Positions 45,108 to 53,860 of a stretch of 58,230 nt of DNA are shown one piece after another; the first letter of the stretch is position 1; the number at the start of each line of letters is the position of its first letter. The DNA lies in assembly GCF_010672085.1 (NCBI RefSeq), contig NZ_JAAHHT010000010.1, positions 1 through 58,230 of the forward strand, given 5' to 3'. The stretch is from Okeania sp. SIO3I5 (lineage in GTDB: Bacteria; Cyanobacteriota; Cyanobacteriia; Cyanobacteriales; Microcoleaceae). Under the pieces are notes generated by a model. The model searched no databases, had not been told where the DNA came from, and saw only the letters and a list, made by a program, of their open reading frames with translations. The position numbers and the translations under genes were made by a program.

Positions 45108-45548
45108 TTAACTTTGCTGTCTCAACATACTTCGGACCTCCATTAAAATTTTGCCTAATTTATTTTCTCCACTACCATCTTTTCTCTGACCCCAATACAA
45201 ATCTACGGGAGACTTATAGACTATTTCCTCATCTCCAGTAGACAGCAATATTTCCTGAATTTCAGAATTAGTCACAAATTTGTTGAATACTGCTGTTCGC
45301 ATAATTTCATATTTGACCTCTTCCCAGTCTAAACGTAATGAGCGGTTGCGATCGCTTCCCAGATTTGCTGCTTCTCCTGGTGTTGCTGCTAGACGAATTT
45401 CTTCAGCATCAGGAGTATCAGGAAATTTTTGGGCTTGAAAATAATGTTCGCTGGTTGCCCACAAATAACCGTCTAATTCAAAACCGTGAGCGGAACAATT
45501 GGAGAAACAACCATATCTACTAAGAGTGCTATAAAATGAAATTACCAT
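45108..45548 (-). CDS. NADAR family protein (YbiA/DUF1768-like N-glycosidase)
   Basis: NADAR-family proteins are N-glycosidases: YbiA-type members hydrolyse riboflavin-pathway intermediates and others act on ADP-ribose adducts. The 146-residue protein, from the internal ATG at 45548 (TAGGA about 12 bp upstream; the longer frame adds FILGFIEI), reads VISFYSTLSRYGCFSNCS, then YLWATSEHYFQAQKFPDT, with the family's conserved S-E-H-Y-Y/F-Q-A-x-K, and ends SPVDLYWGQRKDGSGENKLG with the W-G and N-x-L-G motifs. The whole domain is present. There is no obvious partner gene, although some NADAR genes are linked to defence or NAD metabolism. Confidence 0.9.
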   Translation of the reverse strand: MVISFYSTLSRYGCFSNCSAHGFELDGYLWATSEHYFQAQKFPDTPDAEEIRLAATPGEAANLGSDRNRSLRLDWEEVKYEIMRTAVFNKFVTNSEIQEILLSTGDEEIVYKSPVDLYWGQRKDGSGENKLGKILMEVRSMLRQQS

Positions 45549-45575
45549 AATTTCTATAAATCCTAATATAAACAA

Positions 45576-46274
45576 ATAATATAGAATCCGGTTATATAAT
45601 ATATGTTCATAATTCTATCTACACTTTCTACTCCCCATCTCCCCATCCCCCCAACTATATAACAATTATTCAACCGGATATTATATAACTGGTGTTGGTA
45701 ATTTTGGCTATGATTGTGCTTTAATGGCGATCGCCTAACTATTAGACCTCTCCGGAAAAGAGGGAGTAGGGAGTAGGGAGTAGGGGGAAAGAATTAAATA
45801 ATTTTGCTCAATACTAAACGTTTTGAGTATTATTACTGTTTTTTTGTCTTATATCATGTCCGGATAATTAGGTATAATAAAACTTCAAAGAGCGATCGCT
45901 CTTTAAAGAGGAAGAAGTTATATCATGTCCGGATAATTAGAGATCAAAAACTTCTTTCTCCTTCCTCCTGGGAGGGGTTAGCGGTGGGTTAACTCCTATC
46001 TCCTGTCTCCTGTCTCCTGTCTCCTGACTCCTCCCTCGTTATTTATAACTATTTAACCGGACATGATATTACCTTGAAATTCGATGCAAGCAAAATGTGG
46101 TTGCAGATTCTATCTGATCGTTGCTCCATTCATTGTAATTTCGCAGGGTTTCTCGAAAGCTCCAAGAATTCGCAGATTAATTTCTAAATCTGCGACTATA
46201 AGGGAGGTTTTTACCCATAATACTCAACTAGCTTTCTCAGACCATCTGGCGCACCATGATCCCAACCCTACTCC
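45576..46274. mobile_element. Spacer with two MITE family 2 copies and half of family 1
   Basis: A decayed family 2 element lies at about 45576-45687 (AGAATCCGGTTATATAATAT to TTCAACCGGATATTATAT). A family 1 end (ATTAGACCTCTCCGGAAAAG) is at 45748. A nested family 2 element occupies 45851-46069, with an extra internal left end (TATATCATGTCCGGATAATT at about 45919), as if one copy had inserted into or been duplicated within another. No gene is supported in 46070-46274. Confidence 0.7.
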
Positions 46275-48158
46275 CTACTCCCTCTTATAAGAAGGAGGAA
46301 TTTGTTCAATATTAATCAAAGACTTAATTACCGACTTAACAACAGGAGCAGCAACCCTTCCCCCACTACCCCTAACAGGTTCATCAATAACAGCTAAAAC
46401 CACATAACGGGGAGACTCCACTGGTAAAATACCCACAAAACTTGTAACTTTAGCACTCTTAGAATAACCTCCTGTTTCAGAAGCTTTTTGCGCCGTACCA
46501 GTTTTGCCAGCAATTCGATATCCAGGCAGTCTCGCTCTTTTACCAGTACCACTCTCAACCACCTTTTCCATCATTGCTAAAACTTTTGTCGTAGTGTCAG
46601 CAGAAAAAACCTGTTTAGGTTGTGGCAAAGGTAACTGCCAATATGGTTGCCCCTTGCTATCAAACAACCCACGTACAACATGAGGCGTCACCAACTTCCC
46701 ACCATTTGCTAAAGCTGCATTTAGTTGTGCCAATTTCAGAGGAGTCAAAGAAAACCCCTGACCAAAAGCAGTAGTCGCCGCTTCGACCGGCACCATTAAA
46801 AATTGGTTTCTCTCCTTCAAAATGTTAGCTGCCTCAAAAGGTAAGTCTGCGCCAGTAGTATCCTCTAATCCTAAACGTTTGAGACCATCATAAAAAACAG
46901 CTCGTGGCATTTGTTCAATAATTTTCACCATACCGATATTACTAGAATGTTGAATAATCTCAGTCACAGTCCGGGCACCACCCCCACCACCAGCATTAAA
47001 TATAGACCAAGTACCGATCCTGATCCTACCTGTGTCATAAAATACACTATCTTCTGCGATCGCTCCCACCTCTAAAGCTAAGGCCACATTTATTGGTTTA
47101 AAAGTCGAACCTGGTTCATAAACATCTGTTACGGCCCAATTTTTGAACAATTTCACATTATATTTATAGTATTGATTAGGGTCATAAGAAGGTGCCGATA
47201 CCAGAGATAATATAGAACCATCAGTAGCGTCCATTACTATAACAGTGCCTCGCTTGGCCTTATATTCTTCTAACTGTTTTTCAAGTATTGTTCGTACTGC
47301 TCGTTGCAAGCGAGAGTCAATAGTGAGATGTAAGGAAAGGTCATCTAACTGTAAAAAACCTGTGGTTAATTGATCGGGTACTAGAGCGCCTTTAATTAAG
47401 CGCCGAAATTGGATTGTTTCTATAGAGCGTTCTAAGAGATTTTGTTGACTATATTCAATTCCCGCTTGACCTTTGCTTTCTCCATCTACATATCCTATTA
47501 CTTCAGCTACTAATTCTTTTTGAGGATAAAGGCGTTGTGGGTGTTGAATTAATTCTAAGCCATCAACAAATAAATCGGTAATTTTATTCGCAGTTTCTTG
47601 GGGTATTAATTCGGCAATTTTTATACCTGTTTCTCTTTGATTAAAGATTTGGAGTAAGTCATTGGAAGTTAGGGTTTTTTCTAAATTTGCTCCTTCTAGA
47701 ATAGTTGATAATTCGTAAGCAACTTCTTGTTTTGAGCGGTTAAAAATTTTGGGGTGAGCATAGAGAGTATATGCTAGTTTATCAATGGCTAAAACATTGC
47801 CATTTCTATCAACTATTGGGCGTCTGGGAATAAAAGGATTTGATTGTATAGTTTGCTGCTGTTGGGCTATTTTTTGTAATGCTTTGCCCTGCACAATTTG
47901 TAAACGAAATATGTTAATTATTAATCCTATTGAGCTTAAAATCATAAGTATCCAGACTTGGTAAAGTCTAGAATTTTGACATTTTTCAGGGTTTTCATTA
48001 GAGGATGTTGAGAGTGATTTTTGACCATTATTTTTGACATAATCTGTTTCGTATTGAGGCTTTTGATTTTTGAGATTATAAGTAGATTTTTCTCTTTGTT
48101 TGCGGTTAAAAGACCTACGACGAAGTTGAGAATTTAAACGATAGTCAGAAGTAGCCAT
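46275..48158 (-). CDS. ftsI: Peptidoglycan D,D-transpeptidase FtsI (penicillin-binding protein 2/3)
   Basis: FtsI cross-links septal peptidoglycan. From the ATG at 48158 (protein MATSDYRLNSQLRRRSF) it is 627 residues; the longer frame starting 57 bp upstream only translates a GGAATAGGGAATAGGG repeat. A cytoplasmic lead of about 65 residues precedes one membrane helix (VWILMILSSIGLIINIF). The dimerisation domain follows (RRPIVDRNGNVLA), then the transpeptidase: YEPGSTFKP with the active serine, SSN and KTGTAQ. The N-terminal cytoplasmic extension is longer than in E. coli. The upstream gene encodes a single-helix coiled-coil protein that could be FtsL. Confidence 0.95.
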   Translation of the reverse strand: MATSDYRLNSQLRRRSFNRKQREKSTYNLKNQKPQYETDYVKNNGQKSLSTSSNENPEKCQNSRLYQVWILMILSSIGLIINIFRLQIVQGKALQKIAQQQQTIQSNPFIPRRPIVDRNGNVLAIDKLAYTLYAHPKIFNRSKQEVAYELSTILEGANLEKTLTSNDLLQIFNQRETGIKIAELIPQETANKITDLFVDGLELIQHPQRLYPQKELVAEVIGYVDGESKGQAGIEYSQQNLLERSIETIQFRRLIKGALVPDQLTTGFLQLDDLSLHLTIDSRLQRAVRTILEKQLEEYKAKRGTVIVMDATDGSILSLVSAPSYDPNQYYKYNVKLFKNWAVTDVYEPGSTFKPINVALALEVGAIAEDSVFYDTGRIRIGTWSIFNAGGGGGARTVTEIIQHSSNIGMVKIIEQMPRAVFYDGLKRLGLEDTTGADLPFEAANILKERNQFLMVPVEAATTAFGQGFSLTPLKLAQLNAALANGGKLVTPHVVRGLFDSKGQPYWQLPLPQPKQVFSADTTTKVLAMMEKVVESGTGKRARLPGYRIAGKTGTAQKASETGGYSKSAKVTSFVGILPVESPRYVVLAVIDEPVRGSGGRVAAPVVKSVIKSLINIEQIPPSYKRE

Positions 48159-48807
48159 TTCGGTTATTTTAGGGAATAGGGAATAGGGAATAGGGAATAG
48201 GGAATAAAAATACAAAAATATAACTTGACCTCACGAGGTTGAGAAATGCTATACTTTTGATTTTTCACTTTTCACTTTGATTAATTCTTACTTTTGAATT
48301 TTGAATTTTTCAATTGTTTTTCACTTTTGACTTTTTCAATTATTTTACGGAATAGAGAAAGGGAATAAAAATACAAAAATATAACTGTACCTCACAAGTT
48401 TGAGGAACGCTATACTTTTGATTTTTCACTTTTGACTTTGATCAATTCTTACTTTTAAATTTTGAATTTTTCACTTTGATTAATTCTTACTTTTGAATTT
48501 TGAATTTTTCAATTGTTTTAGGGAATAGAGAAAGGGAATAAAAATACAAAAATATAACTTGACCTCATAAGGTTGAGAAACGCTATACTTTCGATTTTTC
48601 ACTTTTGACTTTTTCAATTATTTTACGGAATAGAGAAAGGGAATAAAAATACAAAAATATAACTGTACCTCACAAGTTTGAGGAACGCTATACTTTTGAT
48701 TTTTCACTTTTGACTTTGATCAATTCTTACTTTTGAATTTTGAATTTTGAATTTTGAATTTTGATCAATTCTTACTTTTAAATTTTGAATTTTGAATTTT
48801 GAATTTT
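48159..48807. repeat. Repeat block between the FtsL-like gene and ftsI (four copies)
   Basis: A unit GGGAATAAAAATACAAAAATA followed by a hairpin (ACCTCACGAGGT or ACCTCACAAGTTTGAGG), CGCTATACTTTTGA and runs of TTTTGAATTTTGAATTT occurs from about 48202, 48361, 48534 and 48640. Spacing is uneven (159, 173, 106 bp) because the TTTTGAATT runs vary. Copies 2 and 4 share the same sequence variants (ACGGAATAGAGAAAGGG, AACTGTACCTCAC), so the block grew as pairs. Confidence 0.85.
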
Positions 48808-49380
48808 TCAATATCCCACTGGTGTTTTGAAGAGATGTTTATATCCTGAACTAGATTCTAGATAAGGTTGAGGAGGATTAGGAGCAGGACGTGGAGGTGC
48901 TGGTTCTAAAAATATTTTATTGACAGAATCTCGTGAAGCTAAACCACTGTCAGAAGTTGATGCTTGTTCAGCTATATGATTTTTTAATAGTTCATTAGCA
49001 ACACTTATCTCCTGTTCTTTTTGTCTAAGTTTTTGTAATTCTTGATATTCTGTCGTCCATTTAGACTGGCCATAAATTGTTAAGCCATAAAAGGCCACAC
49101 TTGTGCTTGCTAATAATACTGTGACAATAGATGAAGTGAATTGTGTTGCCATCAAAGATTTTAACCAGAGTGGTTTAGACTGGGGTAGAGAGATGACTTG
49201 AGCTAGGTTCTGTGCTTGAGTTGTTTGTAAGTCTGTATCCTCTTCAGAGGTATAGTTGCCATCAGATAATTTTTTTTCTGTTGGTTTCTGTCGGCGAACT
49301 GATTTTTTTGAGATAACAGAAAAATTAGTTTTTGTGGACTTATTCCTTGGGGTTGAAAATGTACTTCTAACTGCTACCAT
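48808..49380 (-). CDS. Single-pass coiled-coil protein, probable FtsL-like division protein
   Basis: The 190-residue protein has a basic, polar N-terminal region of about 85 residues, one membrane helix (FTSSIVTVLLASTSVAFYGL, about residues 86-107), then a charged coiled coil (EYQELQKLRQKEQEISVANE) and a proline-rich tail (EPAPPRPAPNPPQPYLES). This is the layout of FtsL, and it sits directly upstream of ftsI on the same strand as ftsL does in many bacteria. The sequence itself carries no diagnostic motif, so the assignment rests on topology and neighbour. The spacer to ftsI is unusually long (649 bp of repeats). Confidence 0.7.
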   Translation of the reverse strand: MVAVRSTFSTPRNKSTKTNFSVISKKSVRRQKPTEKKLSDGNYTSEEDTDLQTTQAQNLAQVISLPQSKPLWLKSLMATQFTSSIVTVLLASTSVAFYGLTIYGQSKWTTEYQELQKLRQKEQEISVANELLKNHIAEQASTSDSGLASRDSVNKIFLEPAPPRPAPNPPQPYLESSSGYKHLFKTPVGY

Positions 49381-49475
49381 TATGATTTACCTATACTGAC
49401 ATCTATAATAATTACAAAATACAATAGTCTTTACTCTTAAGTATAGTAAAAGTTATACAAAAATCTAGTCTTATG

Positions 49476-49616
49476 TAGCAATCCTAAATAGGTTGCAGGT
49501 AATCAAAAAGTAGATAAAAAAGCCGAAATTCCCATTTTTTGCCTGTTGCCTGTTGCTTTTTCCCTAAAAGCGGTAAGATTTTTATACACAAATAAAATAG
49601 GATTGCTATATAGTCA
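49476..49616. mobile_element. MITE family 4 (TAGCAATCCTA ends), copy 1
   Basis: TAGCAATCCTAAATAGGTTG at the left and AAATAGGATTGCTATA at the right. The interior has GCAGGTAATCAAAAA and a GCCTGTTGCCTGTTGC run. A second copy lies in inverted orientation 300 bp away. Between them (49617-49912) there is no clear gene; a frame starting MRLVERHI at about 49797 resembles the first residues of the IS607-type TnpB but does not continue. Confidence 0.8.
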
Positions 49617-49912
49617 AATAATGACAAATATCTTCGTTTATTGGGACAAGAGAGCTATTAAATATTTGAGAAAATTTAATAACGTTTGACCTGATGTTTA
49701 ATGGTACAATGAAATTGGCTCAGAATTCCCGATTCAATAATCATAAAAATTCCGAAATTTTCAGAGCATTTAGTAATTTTAACCCTTTGATTTATGAGAT
49801 TAGTAGAAAGACATATCCCATACAAAAAATCAAAAGCATTTGGATATATTAGGGTTATCAGTTTGATAAAAAGTTTCTGAATTTATTTATCCTACAAAAC
49901 TTAAGAAATATC

Positions 49913-50051
49913 TATAGGAATCCTATTTGATTTGCGTATAATAATCTCACTGCTTTTAGGGAATTAGGCAATAGGCAATGGGCAATAGGTAGGAGTTTCG
50001 GAGTTGATTTGTAGTTTTTGATTACCCGCAACCTATTTAGGATTGCTATAT
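49913..50051. mobile_element. MITE family 4, copy 2 (inverted)
   Basis: TATAGGAATCCTATTTGATTTG at the left and GCAACCTATTTAGGATTGCTATA at the right, the reverse of copy 1 with the same GATTACC/GGTAATC segment next to the end. The interior GCAATAGGCAATGGGCAATAGG repeat corresponds to the GCCTGTTGCC run of copy 1. Confidence 0.8.
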
Positions 50052-50301
50052 TAGCATAGTCTTTGATAACAGTGATTGATGATCGAGCAGCAGGTAATTG
50101 TCTTGACCAGACAATCTTGAGCTTTCCGTATTTTCAAGCCTCCTGGTTTCCTAGGTAATGCTGCGCAAACAGTAGGAGGTACTGATAACTGATCTAGTGA
50201 CACTTCGCGCGTTGTGTCACTACTAACTGAAATGCCCCCCTTTCTAAACCTTGCAGTTGCGAGTGAGTTCTTGGTTTTGAATTTAGTAACTATAACAGGT
50301 T

Positions 50302-50624
50302 TAACTTTTCTTTAGCCTAGTTGCATACAACATCCGTACGTTAAAAAAATTTTGATAAGCTTGGTTTAAATCATTCAGAGATTGCTGCAATAGTATATTA
50401 TAAACTTCCGATAACCATTCTATATCTTCAGTCTTTTTTGCTTAGGTAATAAACTGTTTGTGTAACTCTAAATTAGTGGGTTTATTCTCTCCTAATTTAT
50501 ACTTTTATTTGCAGAAAACTAGACTATCATTCCCAACAATATAAACCCAACTAAATAGCTTCGCTAATAAGTATTTGTGTTGGCGTGTTAGATAGATACG
50601 GTACTTAAATCTAGCTTTCATCAT
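50302..50624 (-). pseudogene. N-terminal fragment of a third TnpB type
   Basis: Not open as a long frame but readable across two stops: MMKARFKYRIYLTRQHKYLL, AKLFSWVYIVGNDSLVFC, stop, KYKLGENKPTNLELHKQFIT, stop, AKKTEDIEWLSEVYNILL, QQSLNDLNQAYQNFF. This is the conserved N-terminal helix-turn-helix region of canonical TnpB. It is a different group from the two IS607-type genes, and no RuvC part follows. The remaining 50052-50300 region holds a CTGATAACTGATCTAGTG repeat and no gene. Confidence 0.8.
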
Positions 50625-50680
50625 TTGCTAACTAAACTAATAATATAATAAAACATTTGTTCAAATAAAATCAACTAAAA

Positions 50681-50703
50681 AGTCGCCCTAAAAGGGCGAG
50701 ACT
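50681..50703 (+). promoter_or_regulatory. Hairpin upstream of glgB
   Basis: AGTCGCCCT, AAA, AGGGCGAGACT form a strong stem about 130 bp upstream of the glgB start. It has no adjacent T-run, so it may be part of the leader or the end of the decayed tnpB element. Confidence 0.4.
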
Positions 50704-50832
50704 TGAGAACCATTTTTCCCATCATGGTAAACTGAATATTTGGAGAAGTTATCCTAGTCAGGCGTTATCGACTAGCAGACCTTCCCCATATTGTGACATT
50801 CTTAATTAGTTAAGAAAAATATATTGACAAAA

Positions 50833-53163
50833 ATGACAATTTCTGTAGATCAAGTTAACCAAATAGTTTGGAATCATCATCACGACCCCTTTGAAATCCT
50901 CGGTGCCCATCAGATAGAACAAGATGGCAAAACTTTGACAGTAATCCGAGTTTACGAACCAAAGGCCGAAGCTGTCTCAGTCATATCCCCGATAGACCGG
51001 CAAGAATACCCAATGCAGTCAGTCCATAATCCTAATTTCTTTGAATGTATCATCGACACCCCGGAACTGGCCAACTATCAACTTAAAATCAAAGAAGGAG
51101 AACACGAACGAGTCATCTATGACCCCTACGCTTTCCGCTCTCCCAAACTCACAGACTTCGACCTTCAACTATTTGGAGAAGGAAACCATCACCGCGTCTA
51201 TGAAAAACTAGGAGCGCATATCGCCGAAATTGATGGAGTTAAGGGAGTCTACTTTGCTGTTTGGGCACCTAATGCTCGTAATGTTTCACTTTTAGGAGAC
51301 TTTAACCATTGGGACGGTCGTAAACACCAAATGCGTAAAGGACACTCCGGAGTTTGGGAATTATTTATTCCTGATATTGGCCCTGGAGAACATTACAAAT
51401 ATGAGGTTAAAAACTGGGAAGGACACATCTACGAAAAAAGTGACCCTTATGGATACCAACAAGAAGTAAGGCCCAAAACAGCTTCCATAGTTGTTGACCT
51501 AGACTCCTATACTTGGAACGACCAAGAATGGATGGAAAAACGTCGTCATACCGACCCTCTCACTCAACCTATTTCCGTCTATGAATGCCACTTGGGTTCT
51601 TGGATTCATGCTTCTCCTGATGAACCAGCTAAACTACCTAATGGAGAAACTGAGCGTGTAGTTCAAGTCTCGGAACTCAAAACAGACGCTCGTTTTCTTA
51701 CCTACCGAGAATTAGCAGACCGTATGGTTTCCTACGTTAAAGATTTGGGCTATACTCACATCGAAATGTTGCCTGTGGCAGAACATCCTTTTGATGGTTC
51801 TTGGGGTTATCAAGTTACAGGATTTTTTGCCCCTACCTCTCGCTACGGTAATGCTGAAGATTTCATGTATTTTGTTGATAAATGCCATGAAAATGGTATA
51901 GGCGTAATTGTAGACTGGGTACCAGGACATTTTCCGAAAGATGGACATGGTTTAGCTTTCTTTGATGGTACTCACCTCTATGAACATTCAGACGTCCGGA
52001 AAGGGGAACACAAGCAATGGGGTACTTTAGTATTTGACTATGGTCGTAATGAAGTTCGTAACTTCTTAGTTTCTAATGCTCTTTTCTGGTTTGACAAATA
52101 TCACATTGACGGTGTTAGGGTAGATGCGGTTGCTTCTATGGTCTACCACAACTATATGAGACCTGATGGTGAATGGGTTGCTAATAAATATGGAGGGGTA
52201 GAATACATCGAAGCTGCTGATTTTCTCCGTCAATTCAATCATTTACTTTTTAGTTATTATCCAGGTGTTCTTTCTATTGCTGAAGAATCTACTGCTTGGC
52301 CAATGGTGACTTGGCCTACCTATGTTGGCGGTTTGGGTTTTAACCTCAAATGGAACATGGGTTGGATGCATGATATGTTGGACTATTTTGAAATGGACCC
52401 CTGGTTCCGACAGTTCCACCAGAATAATGTTACTTTCAGTATTTGGTATCACCACAGTGAGAACTATATGTTAGCTCTGTCTCACGATGAGGTGGTACAT
52501 TGCAAGAGTAATATGTTGGGTAAGATGCCTGGGGATGATTGGCAGAAGTTTGCTAATGTCCGGGCGTTGTTTGCTTATATGTTTACTCACCCTGGTAAGA
52601 AAACTATGTTTATGGGGATGGAGTTTCCTCAGTGGGGTGAATGGGATGTTTGGGGCGATCTAGAATGGCATTTGCTCCAACATGATGCTCACCAAGGAAT
52701 GAAACGATTTTTCCGGGATTTGAATCAGTTATATCGTTCTGAACCTGCTTTATATGAACAAGATTGTAACGAGGAAGGTTTCCAGTGGATAGATTGTAAT
52801 GATAATAATCATAGTGTGGTGTCGTTTATTCGTCGCTCTAAGGAAGGGAAAGAGTTTGTGGTAGCGGTTTGTAATTTTACTCCTCAACCCCATAGTCACT
52901 ATCGCATCGGTGTACCTGAACCAGGGTTCTATACTGAAATATTTAATAGTGATGCTGGTAATTATGGTGGCAGCAATATGGGTAATTTGGGTGGTAAGTG
53001 GACTGATGATTGGTACTTCCATAATTATCAATATTCTTTGGATTTATGTTTGCCTCCTTTGGGTATTTTGGTGTTTAAGTTAGACAAGGAAAAAACTTTA
53101 GCAGCGACACAAGAATCTGAGGATGTTGCAACTGTGGAAGTTGAAACTGTATCTGAAGGATAA
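50833..53163 (+). CDS. glgB: 1,4-alpha-glucan (glycogen) branching enzyme GlgB
   Basis: GlgB makes alpha-1,6 branches in glycogen. From the ATG at 50833 (a TTG 9 bp upstream is less likely) the protein has 776 residues, the long cyanobacterial form. Order: N-terminal N1 domain (about 1-115), CBM48 (VYFAVWAPNARNVSLLGDFN), then the GH13 barrel with VIVDWVPGHF, DGVRVDAVASM (nucleophile Asp), SIAEESTAWP (acid/base Glu) and LSHDEVVH, and the C-terminal beta domain. No other glycogen gene is adjacent. A 12-bp inverted repeat (AAGGTTGGTAGT/ACTACCAACCTT, 53196-53235) after the stop may terminate transcription. Confidence 0.97.
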   Translation: MTISVDQVNQIVWNHHHDPFEILGAHQIEQDGKTLTVIRVYEPKAEAVSVISPIDRQEYPMQSVHNPNFFECIIDTPELANYQLKIKEGEHERVIYDPYAFRSPKLTDFDLQLFGEGNHHRVYEKLGAHIAEIDGVKGVYFAVWAPNARNVSLLGDFNHWDGRKHQMRKGHSGVWELFIPDIGPGEHYKYEVKNWEGHIYEKSDPYGYQQEVRPKTASIVVDLDSYTWNDQEWMEKRRHTDPLTQPISVYECHLGSWIHASPDEPAKLPNGETERVVQVSELKTDARFLTYRELADRMVSYVKDLGYTHIEMLPVAEHPFDGSWGYQVTGFFAPTSRYGNAEDFMYFVDKCHENGIGVIVDWVPGHFPKDGHGLAFFDGTHLYEHSDVRKGEHKQWGTLVFDYGRNEVRNFLVSNALFWFDKYHIDGVRVDAVASMVYHNYMRPDGEWVANKYGGVEYIEAADFLRQFNHLLFSYYPGVLSIAEESTAWPMVTWPTYVGGLGFNLKWNMGWMHDMLDYFEMDPWFRQFHQNNVTFSIWYHHSENYMLALSHDEVVHCKSNMLGKMPGDDWQKFANVRALFAYMFTHPGKKTMFMGMEFPQWGEWDVWGDLEWHLLQHDAHQGMKRFFRDLNQLYRSEPALYEQDCNEEGFQWIDCNDNNHSVVSFIRRSKEGKEFVVAVCNFTPQPHSHYRIGVPEPGFYTEIFNSDAGNYGGSNMGNLGGKWTDDWYFHNYQYSLDLCLPPLGILVFKLDKEKTLAATQESEDVATVEVETVSEG

Positions 53164-53195
53164 ATTCGCTCAATAAAAACCAAGGCAAAATTGAG

Positions 53196-53235
53196 AAGGT
53201 TGGTAGTTGAATTTTGAATTAATACTACCAACCTT
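53196..53235 (+). terminator. Hairpin after glgB
   Basis: AAGGTTGGTAGT and ACTACCAACCTT make a perfect 12-bp stem with a 16-nt loop, but only TGCTT follows, so termination may be partial. Confidence 0.5.
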
Positions 53236-53325
53236 TGCTTGTAGGAAAATGGGATGAGATTTTCATTAATGGATAATGGATAATGGATAATTAGCTCTGG
53301 TTAAAACCGTAACGGAATTGAATAG

Positions 53326-53760
53326 ATTGTCATGTTTTATTGTAGGGGTTTGGTTGAAAAACCTCAGCAAAAATGGGATGAAATTGTCATGTTTTATCGT
53401 AGGGGTTTGGTTGAAAAACCTCAGCAAAAATGGGATGAAATTGTCATGTTTTATCGTAGGGGTTTGGTTGAAAAACCTCAGCAAAAATGGGATGAAATTG
53501 TCATATTTTATCAGAGGAATTTGGTTGAAAAACTTCAGCAAAAATGGGATGAAATTGTCATATTTTATCCTAGGGTTTTGGTTGAAAAACTTCAGCAAAA
53601 ATGGGATAAAATTGTCATATTTTATCCTAGGGTTTTGGTTGAAAAACTTCAGCAAAAATGGGATGAAATTGTCATATTTTATCCTAGGAGTTTGGTTGAA
53701 AAACCTCAGCAAAAATGGGATAAAATTGTCATATTTTATCCTAGGGGTTTCCGAATAAAA
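53326..53760. repeat. 57-bp tandem repeat, 7.6 copies
   Basis: Units start with ATTGTCATGTTTTAT at about 53326, 53383, 53440, 53497, 53554, 53611 and 53668, with a partial unit from 53725 that ends in the palindromic repeat GGGGTTTGG...CCAAACCCC. Because 57 is a multiple of three and the unit has no stop in several frames, both strands show long open frames (VEKPQQKWDEIVMFYRR and others). No ribosome site or independent coding signal supports them. Units 1-3 (TGTAGGGG/CGTAGGGG) and 4-7 (CCTAGGG) form two sequence groups. Confidence 0.93.
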
Positions 53761-53860
53761 AAGGGATTTGGAGACCAAACCCCTACAGTTTTTTTCATAA
53801 ATTCTTCTAGGATTAGTATATTTATTTCTTCTTGCTTCTTCCTTACTTCTACTTGGTCTA

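Noticed and set aside
49797-49880. MRLVERHI... as an IS607-type tnpB fragment
   Set aside because: Only eight residues resemble the TnpB start and nothing downstream continues the similarity, so it could be chance.
51712-51948. Antisense open frames within glgB
   Set aside because: They overlap a well-defined gene on the opposite strand and carry no motif or ribosome site.
53326-53760. The 57-bp array as a CRISPR array
   Set aside because: Whole units are near identical with no variable spacers between conserved repeats.
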